In this document: positions 47,461-58,478 of the stretch, piece by piece | How positions within the stretch are numbered: the stretch's first letter is position 1 | How the letters are laid out: each line of letters begins with the position of its first letter | Source of the DNA: Boesenbergia rotunda | Taxonomy: Eukaryota; Streptophyta; Magnoliopsida; Zingiberales; Zingiberaceae | Assembly: GCA_024364735.1 (NCBI GenBank) | Contig: JAGFNQ010001137.1 | Location: forward strand, 124,565-188,564 | Direction of reading: 5' to 3' | Length of the DNA: 64,000 nt | Translations under genes and position numbers: made by a program | The notes under the pieces: generated by a model | The model's database searches: none | The model's input: the letters and a program-made list of their open reading frames with translations, nothing else | Told to the model about the DNA's origin: nothing

Positions 47461-48209
47461 ATCTACACCCTTTTTACACTCTGGTATTTTACAGGTTGTA
47501 ACCCTTCAGATAGCCCTTTGATCTCATCCATCAGATCTGGATGGTTGTAACCCTTTAGATCTCCCTTTGATCTTAGCCGCCAGATTTGATCTGACGCTTC
47601 AGATCAAGTCTTATTACCAGTGGTCAGATTGCGACTTTTCGCGATCAACGCTCTAGATCGCGTCACTTGCGATCCAGCACCCATCTTCGATCCAACTATT
47701 GTCATTCATTTGCCCAGTCAGTAGTCCAACCAGCTCTCTCCTCCTACCTGAGCACCACGTTACATGCCACGTCACATGCCACGTCACCTGAACATAAATT
47801 TAAGTTCCTCAATGCTCCTTGCGACAATGCATACGTGTGAAGTGCAAAGTGCTCCAACAAAGCGCCCATTGCACACGTGCTTGTGTGGCGAGTGGCGAAC
47901 TCGCAAGTGTGAGCACCTGCTTGCCTGTGAGAAGAGATCACCTGTGTTTTTCTTTTTTAACTCCATTAACACAAGAACACATATAAAGAGGCAAACTCCT
48001 TTGGAAATTTCAGAGGTAAGATTATTCCCCATCTACTTTCTTCTATGTCAATATTTTGCTGACTTTAAATAATTAATTTTTCATTCACCCGTAATCGATT
48101 TTGAGCAAATTAATAGTCTAGATTCATTTACGCGAAATGTAAATTTCGTTTTTGAAGTCAATTCTGACTTTCATCGTATTTGTTCTTTTAAAAAACTAAA
48201 TATCCAACA
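47461..48209 (-). repeat. Copia LTR, second element
   Basis: On the minus strand the LTR starts at 48209 with TGTTGGATATTTAG, directly after the purine tract GTGGGGGAT. The far end is not defined; the sequence down to about 47460 is non-coding. Confidence 0.5.
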
Positions 48210-48855
48210 ATCCCCCACATGAATGAAAATTAATGCATGTATGCATGTTGATACTTTACAAGAGTCCAATCGATAAGTCAATGCATCGGGAGAGGTAGCT
48301 TATGGCTTTGAACCTTCCGTAGTGGAATGCTATCGAGCATACTAGGCTGCGCAATGAACGTGATGTCTTGAACTGCTCAGCTGTTTGTGTATACTAAGAT
48401 AATAACACTCACACAAGGACTTTTCTCACTTACTTTGGTTCTCATAGTTAGTTCTGTTTTAGCCATAGACACCATCTTGGATTCATGTGTTTCATTGAAG
48501 AGGCCTGTCCTCACACTCACATAGGTGACACTTCTATCAAGAGTATCCTATCATACTCCACCTTATAAAGGTATAGAAGTCATTAAAAGCATAAGCTTAA
48601 CTTCACTACATATGGTAGGATAGCACATGTTCATCCTAGGATTGAGATAGAGATAATATATCTCGTGTGTTGTAACACAACTTCTGTAACTTTGTTATCC
48701 GATTGAACCAAAATCTTGAGATCTCTAGTCAACAAGGTTGGGTTACTGCTACAGTCGTTTCAGTTGTAGATTTTTAATTCCATTCCTCTTGATGAGTAGT
48801 ATACTTGATCTCGACTTAGCCCTTTCGTAAGAGGATCTGTCAAATTATCTTTATG
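48210..48855 (-). pseudogene. Copia pol C-terminus and 3' region
   Basis: On the minus strand, 48855-48780 encodes KDNLTDPLTKGLSRDQVYY, the conserved end of Ty1/copia RNase H. About 560 bp of non-coding DNA follow to the purine tract. The rest of pol is cut off where the Sirevirus LTR begins, near 48854. Confidence 0.75.
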
Positions 48856-49536
48856 ATTTGAGGAAGAGACTAGGACTTTTTGGAGCTTGAGCACTTGAGT
48901 AATAAGATTTTTCAATCACCCCTCTAACCTTTCTAAAGTCTCAAAGCCTCCCTTTAAATAGAGGAGAGAATTGTTAACAAAACAGCTCAGTCTCGATATC
49001 AGTCGATTGATGCTCAGAAAAACGGCTATAATTTAAACAACAGTCGACTAGCTTCCAGACCAGTCGACTGGTCCTACTGTTTGAACCTTTTAGAAACATC
49101 AGTCGACTGGTGTCCCTACCAGTCGACTAATCTGAGTACACACTCACATTCATCCTATCCAGAGTCGCCTTTGGAAGCCCTCTTCCTTTGCCTCTCGTCC
49201 CTCGGATGCATATGAGCTCACAGTTCGTCCTTATGTCATCCTTCACGTATATCTTAAAGTCCGCTTCCCTTGGTTCCTCTCCATTGCTCCTTGTTCGGCG
49301 GTCCCTTGGATGCACCATCCTTCACCGACTCAAGGACCCGGGCACCAAGATGAGATCTTTCATGTGAGTTCCACACTTGGTCGCACCAAGCTCCTCGTGA
49401 GCGTTCCACTAAGTCCTGCATGACTCCAACACATATCAATTCAACATGAAATCCCAACTTAAACTTATTAACACACACACACACACATTAAAATTAATGA
49501 TTGTACTGATTAAACTTGGGCCAATTGTACCAAACA
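48854..49536 (-). repeat. 3' LTR (truncated) of the minus-strand Sirevirus
   Basis: It aligns closely with 52515-53183, for example GGACTTTTTGGAGCTTGAGC at about 48871 and 52530. The R/U5 end is absent and the LTR abuts copia pol. CAGTCGACTG copies lie at 49000-49130 and an AC run at 49472-49487. Confidence 0.8.
49000..49131. repeat. Palindrome block, CAGTCGACTG word, left LTR
   Basis: Six copies of CAGTCGACTG and variants (CAGTCGATTG, CAGTCGACTA). On the minus strand the block ends about 40 bp upstream of a TATTTAAAG box (48962-48953). Confidence 0.8.
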
Positions 49537-49837
49537 ATTTCTCCCTTTTTGATGTGTGACAATATATTTAAGTTAGGCATAAAAACAACAATTTGAAAAG
49601 TAGAAATATAGTATAATATGAGGCATAAACATGCAAGCTCCCCCTTAACCTTTATTCTATCACAAGATTTTCAAATTTTGCACAACATATATAAATAAGT
49701 TTAGTTCTAACATAAACTCTTCCATTATCCCCCTTTGACACCATTAAAAAAATTGTACCAATCAATTTTAACCTATGGTATTAAAGAAAAATAAAGTTTT
49801 AAATCCTGAAAACAAGCAGAAATCAGAAACTCAGGAT

Positions 49838-49893
49838 ATCAGTTGACTGATATCTGTCTCAGTCGACTGGTCATCTGCACCAGTCGACCGGCA
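49838..49893. repeat. Internal palindrome block, CAGTCGACTG word
   Basis: Three copies in 56 bp: CAGTTGACTG, CAGTCGACTGG, CAGTCGACCGG. It lies about 290 bp from the purine tract in the internal 3' region, and its word matches the LTRs of the same element. Confidence 0.8.
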
Positions 49894-50599
49894 CTAATCT
49901 GTTCTAAATTTTAACTTTTTGAGCTATAATTCAGAAATGCGTCAAAAATTTTAGAAGATTCGAAAAATCATGAAATTTTACAAACATATTTCATTTGATA
50001 TCCTCTAATAGGGAAAAATATGTTTTCATGAAAATCTAAAATATTTTTGACTTTTGGCCAAAACTCAAAAGCTTGAAAAAACCTTCACTTTTGTATCAAG
50101 TTTAAGCCCTAGTTTTGAAACCATATATTTTTCAAATCAATGCACCAGCAAATAAAACATAGAATTATTTTTAAAACATTTAAAATGTCCAACTATAATC
50201 TATAGGCAAGATATCCAGTAATTAAATATTTAGTTTCCTCATAGTTGGTATATTATTACTAAATTGATACATTTAATAACTCATCAAAATGTTATAAGCA
50301 CAAGTGAATTATTTGTATCATCCTAAAATTGATTTGTATCAAAATGTCCAACTTTAGTGCTTTGACAATCACTAAAAAAGATTGTAAATCATAATCAAAT
50401 CATTATAAGATGTAATAAAGTAATCTTTACTTAGCTCATTTGATCATGAGTGTATTTAGGCTAAGTGCTCCCCCTTAATGTACTAAGTCAATCAATTTTT
50501 CAAAAATTTAAAATTTTAACACACATGGTTGAGTTAATCCTAAATCTTCTAACCCTTGAAGATTGACTTTGGTACCCAATTGAAATGCTTCCTAATTAG
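49894..50599 (-). other. Sirevirus internal non-coding region
   Basis: AT-rich sequence between gag and the internal palindrome block. No protein domain recognised; pol is absent. Confidence 0.5.
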
Positions 50600-52150
50600 G
50601 TTGACCAAGTACTCCTTAGGGATTCATTTTCTATCTAGGGTCTTGGTTTTTGATTGTCCCCTAGCAAGCAAACAATAATATGATTTCTCATTGCTAGACT
50701 CATTGAATCCTAATCTTGTTTTCCTGAAACTTGCCCTTTGGCTCCCAATAATCATATATAGTGTCTTTGAGCCAATTTCAAATTTTCGTAGGGCTTTTGA
50801 AAGATAGTCTATATTTTTCCTTAATTTTTTATTTTCCTCTTCTAAACATAAACCATTTGAACTTAATGGAGAAGAAGCATGCATATCATTATCCATGGAT
50901 TCTAACTTTTCATTAAGCATGCAAATCTCATTTTTTAAACCTTTTATTTTCTTCCTATCCTTAAACAAATCATCATTGGTGCTAGAAATAATTTTGACTA
51001 GAGTAGTAGTGGATAAATTGTATACCTCACTTACCGAGACGTCCGAGTCCGAAGATTGATCTCCCCCTTCACTTGAGCTCTCTTCTTCATCTTCACTTGA
51101 GCTCTTTTCATCTTCGGATGATGTAGAGGTCATGTCTTCAATTCCCATTAGGGCAAAATGAGACATATGATTTTCTTCCTCTTCCGATGATGAGGGATCA
51201 TCCCATGTCTCCTTTAAATTTTGAATCTTCTTGCCTTTTTCTTCTTTTTTTCCTTCTTTTTCTCTTCCTTCTTCAAAAGTGGATAATCATCTCTTATGTG
51301 TCCTTCCTCTTGGTAATTGTAACATATAATTATTCTTCTTCTACTTGAGCTTCTTAAGCCTTTCCTAACATGAGTTTTGTTATAAGAAAAATATTTAAAT
51401 GCTTTTCTCATCTTCTTTACCATTGAGGTGTTTGATTCTTCCAAGTCGGAGGATGATTAGTATGAAGTCTTCTTCTTGTCCTTCTTTTTCTTCCTCTCTT
51501 TCTCTACAATAAGAGCTATACACTTTTCTTTTGAAGACACGATAGTTTGCTCATGTAATTCAAATTCACAAAATAATTCATCAAGCTTAACTAAAGAGAG
51601 ATCCCTAGAGACCTTATAAGTATCAACCATTAAAGCTCATAAGATAGTTCTATGGGAGGATTGAAGCACATACCTCACAAGATCCCTATTTTCAATTTTC
51701 TCACCTATTACATGAAGCTCATTGACAATTTTTTTGAATCTACCGTGCAATTGACTCATGGTCTCATTTGTCTTCATAGTGAAGGATTGAAGTTGAGCCA
51801 CCAAGAGGTCCTTCTTGGCTCTTCTTGATTCGTTCGACCCTTCATTTAACTCAATGAGTTTTTCCTAAAGCTCTTTGGCAGAGTTGAATGACCCAACTTT
51901 GTTCAATTGCTCCTTGGAGAGATCACATTATAGAGTTGTTGTGATCTTTGCGTTTGCTTGAGCTTTCTTCATTATTTCTTTTATCCAATTTTTGGTTGGG
52001 AGAGGTGCTCCTCTCTCATCCTTCGGCATCTCAAAACCATCTACAATACTAAATCAATTTTCAATATCATTCATTAAATAATACTCTATTCTACCTTTCC
52101 AATAAGCAAAAAGAACGGTGGTCATGCGGTGCTATATCCCTCTTGAAACG
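50600..52150 (-). pseudogene. Sirevirus gag, broken
   Basis: On the minus strand: an N-terminal UBN2-type capsid region (52140-51480) with NWIKEIMKKAQANAKI and TMSQLHGRFKKIVNELHV, then a Lys-rich stretch and a zinc knuckle in which two of the three cysteines are tyrosine (CYNYQEEGHIRDDY, 51330-51270), then an acidic Ser/Glu region and coiled coil (51166-50624). Four or more in-frame stops and one frameshift are present, so it is dead. Confidence 0.8.
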
Positions 52151-52194
52151 TCATCTTGAATGTTTCGGTTGATGGTGAGTTCTCCCGAAACGAA

Positions 52195-52213
52195 CCTCGC
52201 TTTGATATCACTT
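52195..52213 (-). other. Primer-binding site and LTR end
   Basis: The LTR ends GACCCAACA at 52213; two bases later TGATATCAAAGCGAGG is close to the initiator-Met tRNA complement. This fixes the orientation of the element and, by similarity, of the LTRs at 12706 and 15686. Confidence 0.8.
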
Positions 52214-53183
52214 GTTGGGTCTTGATCGTATGGCTAGAGGGGGTGAATAGCTTATCTTCGAACTTTCGTTGATTCTTTCTACAAGTGTTAGCTTTGCACA
52301 AAAGGAAACAAGATAAAATAATGAAAACAATGCTAACACAAAATCTTTACGTGGTTCGGAGATTGCTTGCTCCTACTCCACGGCGTGTCCTTGAGTGGAA
52401 GACCCCATAATCCTTTGGTGGACAGTCCCGGCAATCTCAAGCTAGAACTTTCTCCTTCTCGGTGGAAAACAACCTCTCACAATGTTCTCTTCCTCTTTAT
52501 AAGATGAGAGTTAGGATTTAAGGAAGAGAGTAGGACTTTTTGGAGCTTGAGCACTTGAGCAATAAGATTTTTCAATCACCCTCTAACCTTTCTCAAGTCT
52601 CAAAGCCTCTCCTTAAATAGAGAGAGAGTTGTTAACAAAACAGCTCAGTTTCGACATCAGTCGACTGATGCTCAGCCAAACGACTATAATTCAAACAACA
52701 GTCGACTGCCTTCCAGACCAGTCGACTGGTCCTACTGTTTGAACCTTATAGAAACATTAGTCGACTGGTGTCCCTACCAATCGACTGATCTGAGTATACA
52801 CTCACACTCATCCTCTCCGGAGTCGCCCTTTGAAGCCCTCTTTCTTTGGCTCTCATCCCTCGGATGAATATGAGCCCACGGCTCACCCCCATGTCATCCT
52901 TCGCATATGCCTTGAAGTCCACTTCCCTTAGCTCCACTCATTGCTCCTCGTTCGGCGATCCCTCAGATGCACCATCTTCACGGATTCAAGGACCCGAGTA
53001 CCAGGATGAGATCTTCCATGTGAGTTACACACTTGGCCGCACCAATCTCCTCATGTGTGTTCCACTAAGTCCTGCATGACTCTAACACACATCAATTCAA
53101 TATAAAATCGTAACTTAAACTTATTGACACATACATCAAAACTCATAATTGTACCGATCAAACTTGAGCCAATTGCACCAACA
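52213..53183 (-). repeat. 5' LTR of the minus-strand Sirevirus
   Basis: 971 bp from TGTTGGTGCAATTGG (53183) to CCCAACA (52213). It has CAGTCGACTG palindromes at 52658-52790, a CTATTTAAGG box at 52621-52612, and the U5 motif GGCTAGAGGGGG in plus-strand reading. Confidence 0.85.
52658..52790. repeat. Palindrome block, CAGTCGACTG word, right LTR
   Basis: Six copies that align one to one with those at 49000-49131. Here the first copy is a perfect CAGTCGACTG where the left LTR has CAGTCGATTG. Confidence 0.8.
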
Positions 53184-53204
53184 TATTTTTGTTAAGAAAG
53201 AAAA

Positions 53205-53798
53205 AAGATTATTTTTATTTGCAGAGGCAATTCACCCCCTCTTGCAGACCGCACGATCCCTAACAAATCACACAAATCCTAAAGATGACAATGGATTGTG
53301 ATTTGAGAGATCTTGGATTGAATTCTAATGGAAGATGTTAAAACCAATAACATTTAGATCCTAAGGCCAACAAACAATCCGAGGCATACAAAATCATTTG
53401 AAATCTCACATAGGGCCTATGAAGATATAGAGACCATAAAAATATATTTAGAATATATATTTAAAGTTTGTGATGCTCAAGAATCAAGGCGGACCTTTCT
53501 TGAGTGATTGTCCGAGGACACCTAATAGAAGTGGACGGATCCACCACAATCTAATAAATTTTAACTCATTAAGAGAAAGGTTGAATTTATGAACTGGTTG
53601 GAATGATTTTTGATAAAAAGACAAAGATAAAACAAGAGAATTTAAGTAATAACGACGTGAGAATTGAATGGATAAATTAGGGCGTGCAATAATGGCAAAA
53701 AATCATCAGGTCAATTTATAATCATGAATTCTGTTCTTAGTTGTAGATTCCTTTCTTCGCCTTTCAAATCTATAAAAATTTAATCTAGAAAGACAGGA
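53205..53798. other. Sirevirus LTR end fragment and unassigned DNA
   Basis: 53215-53272 reads GGCAATTCACCCCCTCTTGC and then CGATCCCTAACA, the U5 end of a plus-strand Sirevirus LTR; the remainder of that LTR is missing. From 53273 to 53798 I recognise nothing. Confidence 0.45.
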
Positions 53799-55590
53799 AT
53801 GACCGTGGCACTCGTCGAATTTGTCCTCAAACCTTCGCCTCCTAAGCCCTCCCTTCGCAGTGTCATCTCCTCCTCTAAAAAATTCCGCAACCACCTCAGA
53901 CACACAGAGATCTGACATCGGGCAAATAACCATTATCCTGCGGATTGACGAGAAGAGGAGAATTGGGAAGAAAACAAGAAGAGAACCCACCAAAATAGAA
54001 ATCTTTCTTATCAATAGCCGATTAATCTTCTCATAGCTAATTACATGTTTATATAAATTTTAGACCCTAAGACTAAGAAAGAAAAAAAATCCTAAAATAT
54101 GGACATCAATTTCAATCTTATAGAGAACTAAAAGAGATGTTTCCAGAAAAGGAAATCTCTTGACAGATATCGAAATTAATAAAATAGGATGCTGAATTAG
54201 ACAATCCAGGACCCATAAATATTAGAAATATCATAATTATCCTAAATAACATAGAAATGAGAATTGTCCAAAATAGTAATAAAATCTTTGACAGCTTAGA
54301 TGAGGGCCTAAACGGTAGAATTTGGGTCCGAAAGTTTACGATTATAGGTTCCCTGGTAATAACGTAGATCTTTAAAATATGCATGTGTGACCGTTAATAT
54401 ACCTGATTCTAAGTCCTAAGTCAAAAGTTATAGTTGTTTGAAGTTTACGGGATCATGTTGGGTTGATCCTACATCAAGATCTCACCCAAAAACTTGACTC
54501 AGGCCTAAAAATCCTCCTGGATGATGAAGTCGCTTGAGAATGCCAGAAGAGAGAGCTTTCTCGTGAAGATTACGACGATCTGATCCATTCCTATTGCTCA
54601 AAGGGCCACCTTGACTAGCCCTTGTACCTTCTGAGTCGGATGGACACGGCGAGGATGCGCCCGAGCTCTGTGTCCTATGACCGGCTCGTCTTTGCCTTGG
54701 GCCACACAAGGAGGATGCTCGAGGCAATTTGATCTTTAGGGAGACGAAGTGGTCGGGTATCTGGCTCACTTCAAGGGACTGCAATGCTCTCCTCACCAAA
54801 TTTTTGCGGAAAAGTCAGCTTTTGATGGTCGATTGCTTGCTTATCAAGATGAGCAAGGAGGGCGTGGAGTGGAATTGACAGACCTACTTCATCATCTTGA
54901 ATTCCTATGTCAATTCTAGCTGTCTGGAGGACACCTAGTGGGTTCTCGGAGTGATGAAGGCAAAACGAATTTGATTGGATTCCTTTTTGTATAGCAAAAT
55001 CATTAAGCTTTATAGGGACAATGGCATGTGGAAGAAAGAAATGAACCTGGTAATGGAGATGCATTAGCTTGGCATTGTGACTAATGTGCGAATGTACAAT
55101 GATATGATTAAGACCTTCTGAAAGTATGATCAATTGGATGAAACAGTCAATGTATTTGACAAAAGGCACGGTGAGGACTAAAGCCAGACATCACAACTAG
55201 GAATATGGGATTAGGTGGCATTGCAAGGCTGGAGACTTGAAGCGCGTACTTGGATTCTTTACTGAAATGCAAGAGCAAGGTTTATACCTTGATCCTAAGA
55301 TCTTTCTCACTATAATTAGTCATTTAGGAGAGCTGGGAGGATGGGATAACATAAAAAACTTATTCAAGGGTACGAAATATAGAGGAATGACAAATGGTAG
55401 CAAATATATTCAATTTTGGTTGATATATATGGTCATTATAGTATGTTTCAAAATGTTGAATGTGTTGCTGCACTTAAAGCTAAAGCCATACAAATGTTTG
55501 ATAGCCTTTTCTAGTATTAGCAAATGCATACATGTAGCAGGTGTTTGTTTAAATTTGTCAGTTTTCATGAAACTAAGTTGTTAGTATGTC
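53799..55590 (+). pseudogene. PPR protein pseudogene (CRP1-like)
   Basis: Degenerate pentatricopeptide-repeat sequence, normally an organellar RNA-binding protein. Recognisable repeats: REDYDDLIHSYCSKGHLD and DTARMRPSSVSYDRLVFALG (54590-54710), MKAKRI..DSFLYSKIIKLY (54950-55020), NVRMYNDMIKTF (55085-55120), WHCKAGDLKRVLGFFTEMQ and KIFLTIISHLGELGGWDNI (55214-55360), LVDIYGHYSMFQ (55410-55450). At least five stops or frameshifts break it and the 3' part is missing. A solo LTR (53913-54476) lies near its 5' end; the frame HTEISPKNLTQA reads across the duplicated AGATC. Parent gene is inferred from resemblance to CRP1-type PPRs. Confidence 0.7.
53913..54476 (-). mobile_element. Solo LTR, TGATGTAGGATC family, 564 bp
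   Basis: On the minus strand it starts TGATGTAGGATCAACCC and ends GATGTCA, flanked by a perfect duplication AGATC (53908-53912 and 54477-54481). It aligns along its length with 30261-31077 minus the SINE. TTTATATAAAC near 54050 matches the TATA region of its sister. Confidence 0.85.
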
Positions 55591-55972
55591 TTTGATCTTT
55601 TTTTGCGTCTGCATGATCTTTAGAAACTTACCATGTTTGAAAAAAAAATTAAAAAAAGGAAAACTTATAGTTCACTATAGACAATTAGTCCAGACGTGAT
55701 GAGGTGGTTGGTGAAGATCCTATGATCCTTGGAATGCGTTGCAATTTCCCATCCTGTGTTGCCGTCCAATGGCTCCATCACAATAACGGCACCGTCGCTC
55801 ATCCCCGGGGCTATTTGATTGCGATTCGATGGGTGGACTGCATCACCATGGGATAGCCTGATCTAGAAATTCAAGAAAAAATAATTATCGCATTGTAGTT
55901 CTTCATCATCAAACCATGTATCTCTCAAATTGTAGAGAAATTAATTTACAAAAAAAAAGAGAGAGTTATGCC
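55591..55972. other. Unassigned DNA
   Basis: No gene or element recognised between the PPR pseudogene and the MITE; A-rich runs at 55648 and 55951. Confidence 0.4.
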
Positions 55973-56325
55973 TAGGGGTGGAGGAAATTTCCGAAATTTT
56001 GGTATACCGCACTTACAATATCGGAATATATCAAAATTTATGGATATTTTGGTATACTAAAAATTTTGATAGATATTATACTATATAGAAATTTTCAGTA
56101 TCAATATGAAATTTAGTATTTTGGTATGGTATATACCGTATCAATACCTGAAATTTTAAACTAAAAGGTATGAAATTTATACTATACAAAAATTTCGGTA
56201 TGACAAAAATTCGGCATACCAAAATTTTGATATGATATCGGTATAGATTTTCTTATACTGAATTTTTTTGATATAGTATACAATATATGATTTTGTTATT
56301 GATATATCATACCAAATCACCTCTA
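55973..56325. mobile_element. hAT MITE, 353 bp
   Basis: Ends TAGGGGTG and CACCTCTA are inverted with one mismatch. Flanks GTTATGCC (55965-55972) and GTTATACC (56326-56333) match at 7 of 8 positions, the hAT duplication size. The body repeats TTTTGGTATACC and AAATTTCGGTAT words. Confidence 0.8.
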
Positions 56326-56679
56326 GTTATACCCAAATATATAGGCAGAGGGTATCATTCGATAAAGGAGTCTCAACCTGAAGCTGACTGCTTTAAAAAT
56401 TCCAACAGTACTTACTATCAACAAATGAAGCATATACCAACAAACCATTACAAGAAAATATTGCACTTGAAACTAATGCTGGAAGTGGATGACTAGGAGA
56501 CCACTGCATCGTTGAATCAAAATTATTATCGACAGAAAGAAAAGTTCGATACAATATGATAGAGCATGCGAGGTGAAAAGAAGCCTAGTTGCAAATAACC
56601 ACACTGGTTTGCTACGGTGAAATGCGACTAGGGAATTCAGATTTCAATCATATAAATGACAACCGATAAATAGTGTCTC

Positions 56680-56910
56680 CTAATTGAGTTGAGAACTAAC
56701 CAAACACAAATAATCCAATTTACTATCATAGTTAGCTATTTGGCTTTCATGGACAACCAACAGATGTATCTGATCATTATGAAATTGAATTTGGATATCC
56801 CCAACTAATGTAGATGCCCACTCGATTGGCACTTGGATAAAGCATGATTTTTTCATCTTCCAGGCATCCATACTCCAAACAAAAAGTTGCATGTGACCAA
56901 CAAGTGAAGG
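56680..56910 (-). pseudogene. TOPLESS-related corepressor fragment
   Basis: A single piece of the WD40 region of a TOPLESS/TPR corepressor: QLFVWSMDAWKMKKSCF, then DIQIQFHNDQIHLLVVHESQ and IANYDSKLDYL. In the full protein this lies between two WD repeats. No other exon was found within several kb, and the frame ends at 56682. Most likely a captured or retained gene fragment, not a gene. The low-complexity frames at 57313-57775 are unrelated. Confidence 0.6.
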
Positions 56911-58394
56911 TGTAGAAGGTACATTAGAAGAGATGTTAGAAATACAACTTTAAAATATGGCTCTGTACATGATGGGAGATAATGTCAGGATTTTCAACCA
57001 GGAGGAGCAATTTTTAAAAATTTTAAATATTAGTGTAGATCAATTTTCAACATCCAAAAACCTAAATTTTGAATTTTAAGAGCTAAAATGAACTTAAATT
57101 CAAATATTTCGACCATAGCCCTTGGTTCTAATTGAAATAATGATTCGTCGATCTCAAAAGTTATCTATGACTCAAAGTCAAAAAAAAATTATTTGTGATC
57201 TTGTTTCTTCATAATATTTAGCATTTTACATATGAGACCTTCATTACGATCTAAATAATCATCCTGACTAGCAACATAATAAAAGTAATTATACTTTACA
57301 ACTCTCCTTCAATTAATGAAACATGAAAGAAGAAAAGAATAAGTTACTCCTCTTGGAAGACCATTGCTTTTGAGAAAAATAGAGAAGAGAAGATAGGGAG
57401 GAAGAAGAAAAAGGGAGAGTTTTATCTTCCTCATTAGCAATCTCGACTAGTTTCAGTGAGCTCAGTAATAACACAAAGAGAGTAAGGCAAGGCAAAACAT
57501 GACTATTCTTCTAGTACTAATAAAACCCTAAAAAATATGAAAAGATGAAGAATATGTGAGACTTGGTCTTGGCTGGAATAGGGCAGTAGCTAATGCTGTG
57601 TTTCTTGCTTATTGGAGAAGAAAAAGAAAAAGAAAACAGAACTCTTGTGCTTGAGAAGAGGAGAGGAAAAAATTATAGGTTTACTATCGTTTGAAAAGAG
57701 AAGGAGAAGAAGCAAATGGAGAAGAAAAGGAAGAGAAAAATAAAAGAGAGGGATAGACGAAAGGGTAACATACAATACAGTGAAGTTGCAACGGTGTACG
57801 GAGAAAGGGGAGAGAAAAATAAAATAAAAGGTTTACTCATAAAAATATCCTAATTTGTGTTAAATTGATCGAATTCGTTTAAACCATATAAAATTGGTTC
57901 GACCATAACATGACCAAATCAATCCCGATTTAAACCAACGTAATCCTTATCTTACACTTACTCGTTGGATTTAGTTTGAATATGATTCAATTTTAATTTA
58001 ATGTCGTAATTTCATGTTCTACTATTTAGTTCATTTGTTATTATTATATATTTTATTTTTAAAATTTAAAATTTAATATTTTAAATCATAATATTTCCTA
58101 ATAAAAATGGTACCAATGGATAGTTTAAGTCATTAAATTTTCAAATATATGATCAATTTCAGTTTAAGATAATGAATGATGGCAAATCGGTCAATTAGAG
58201 TGACGATGAGACTTTTAAATATATAATATTATTTTTTTATCAAAATGTAAGAGAGTGTGATTGCACCCCTTTCCTCCAAATAGCTACACCCCCTATATGA
58301 AGGAACATATTAACTCTTGATCACCAGAAGGAACATTTTGTTATGTGCATTGTCCAATGCACGCTCTATCACTGAGTTACACTGAATCACTTAG
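56911..58394. other. Unassigned DNA
   Basis: Purine-rich stretches at 57310-57420 and 57600-57830 and AT-rich DNA to 58250. No gene, RNA or bounded element recognised. Confidence 0.45.
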
Positions 58395-58478
58395 GGCATC
58401 CGTAATGGTTTAGCATCTTCAGCGTTTGAACATCTAGCACCTCATCAAAAAGTATAGGACCCACATGTCACATACATA

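Larger units (their letters stand above)
48854..53183 (-). mobile_element. Gag-only Sirevirus-type element, minus strand
   Basis: Minus-strand copia element with its 5' LTR at 53183-52213, primer site at 52210-52195 (TGATATCAAAGCGAGG), gag at 52150-50600, a non-coding internal region, a purine tract AAAAAGGGAGAAATTG (49550-49535) and a 3' LTR (49536-48854) that lacks its last 300 bp. No pol was found. LTRs and internal region both carry CAGTCGACTG palindromes. Confidence 0.75.
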
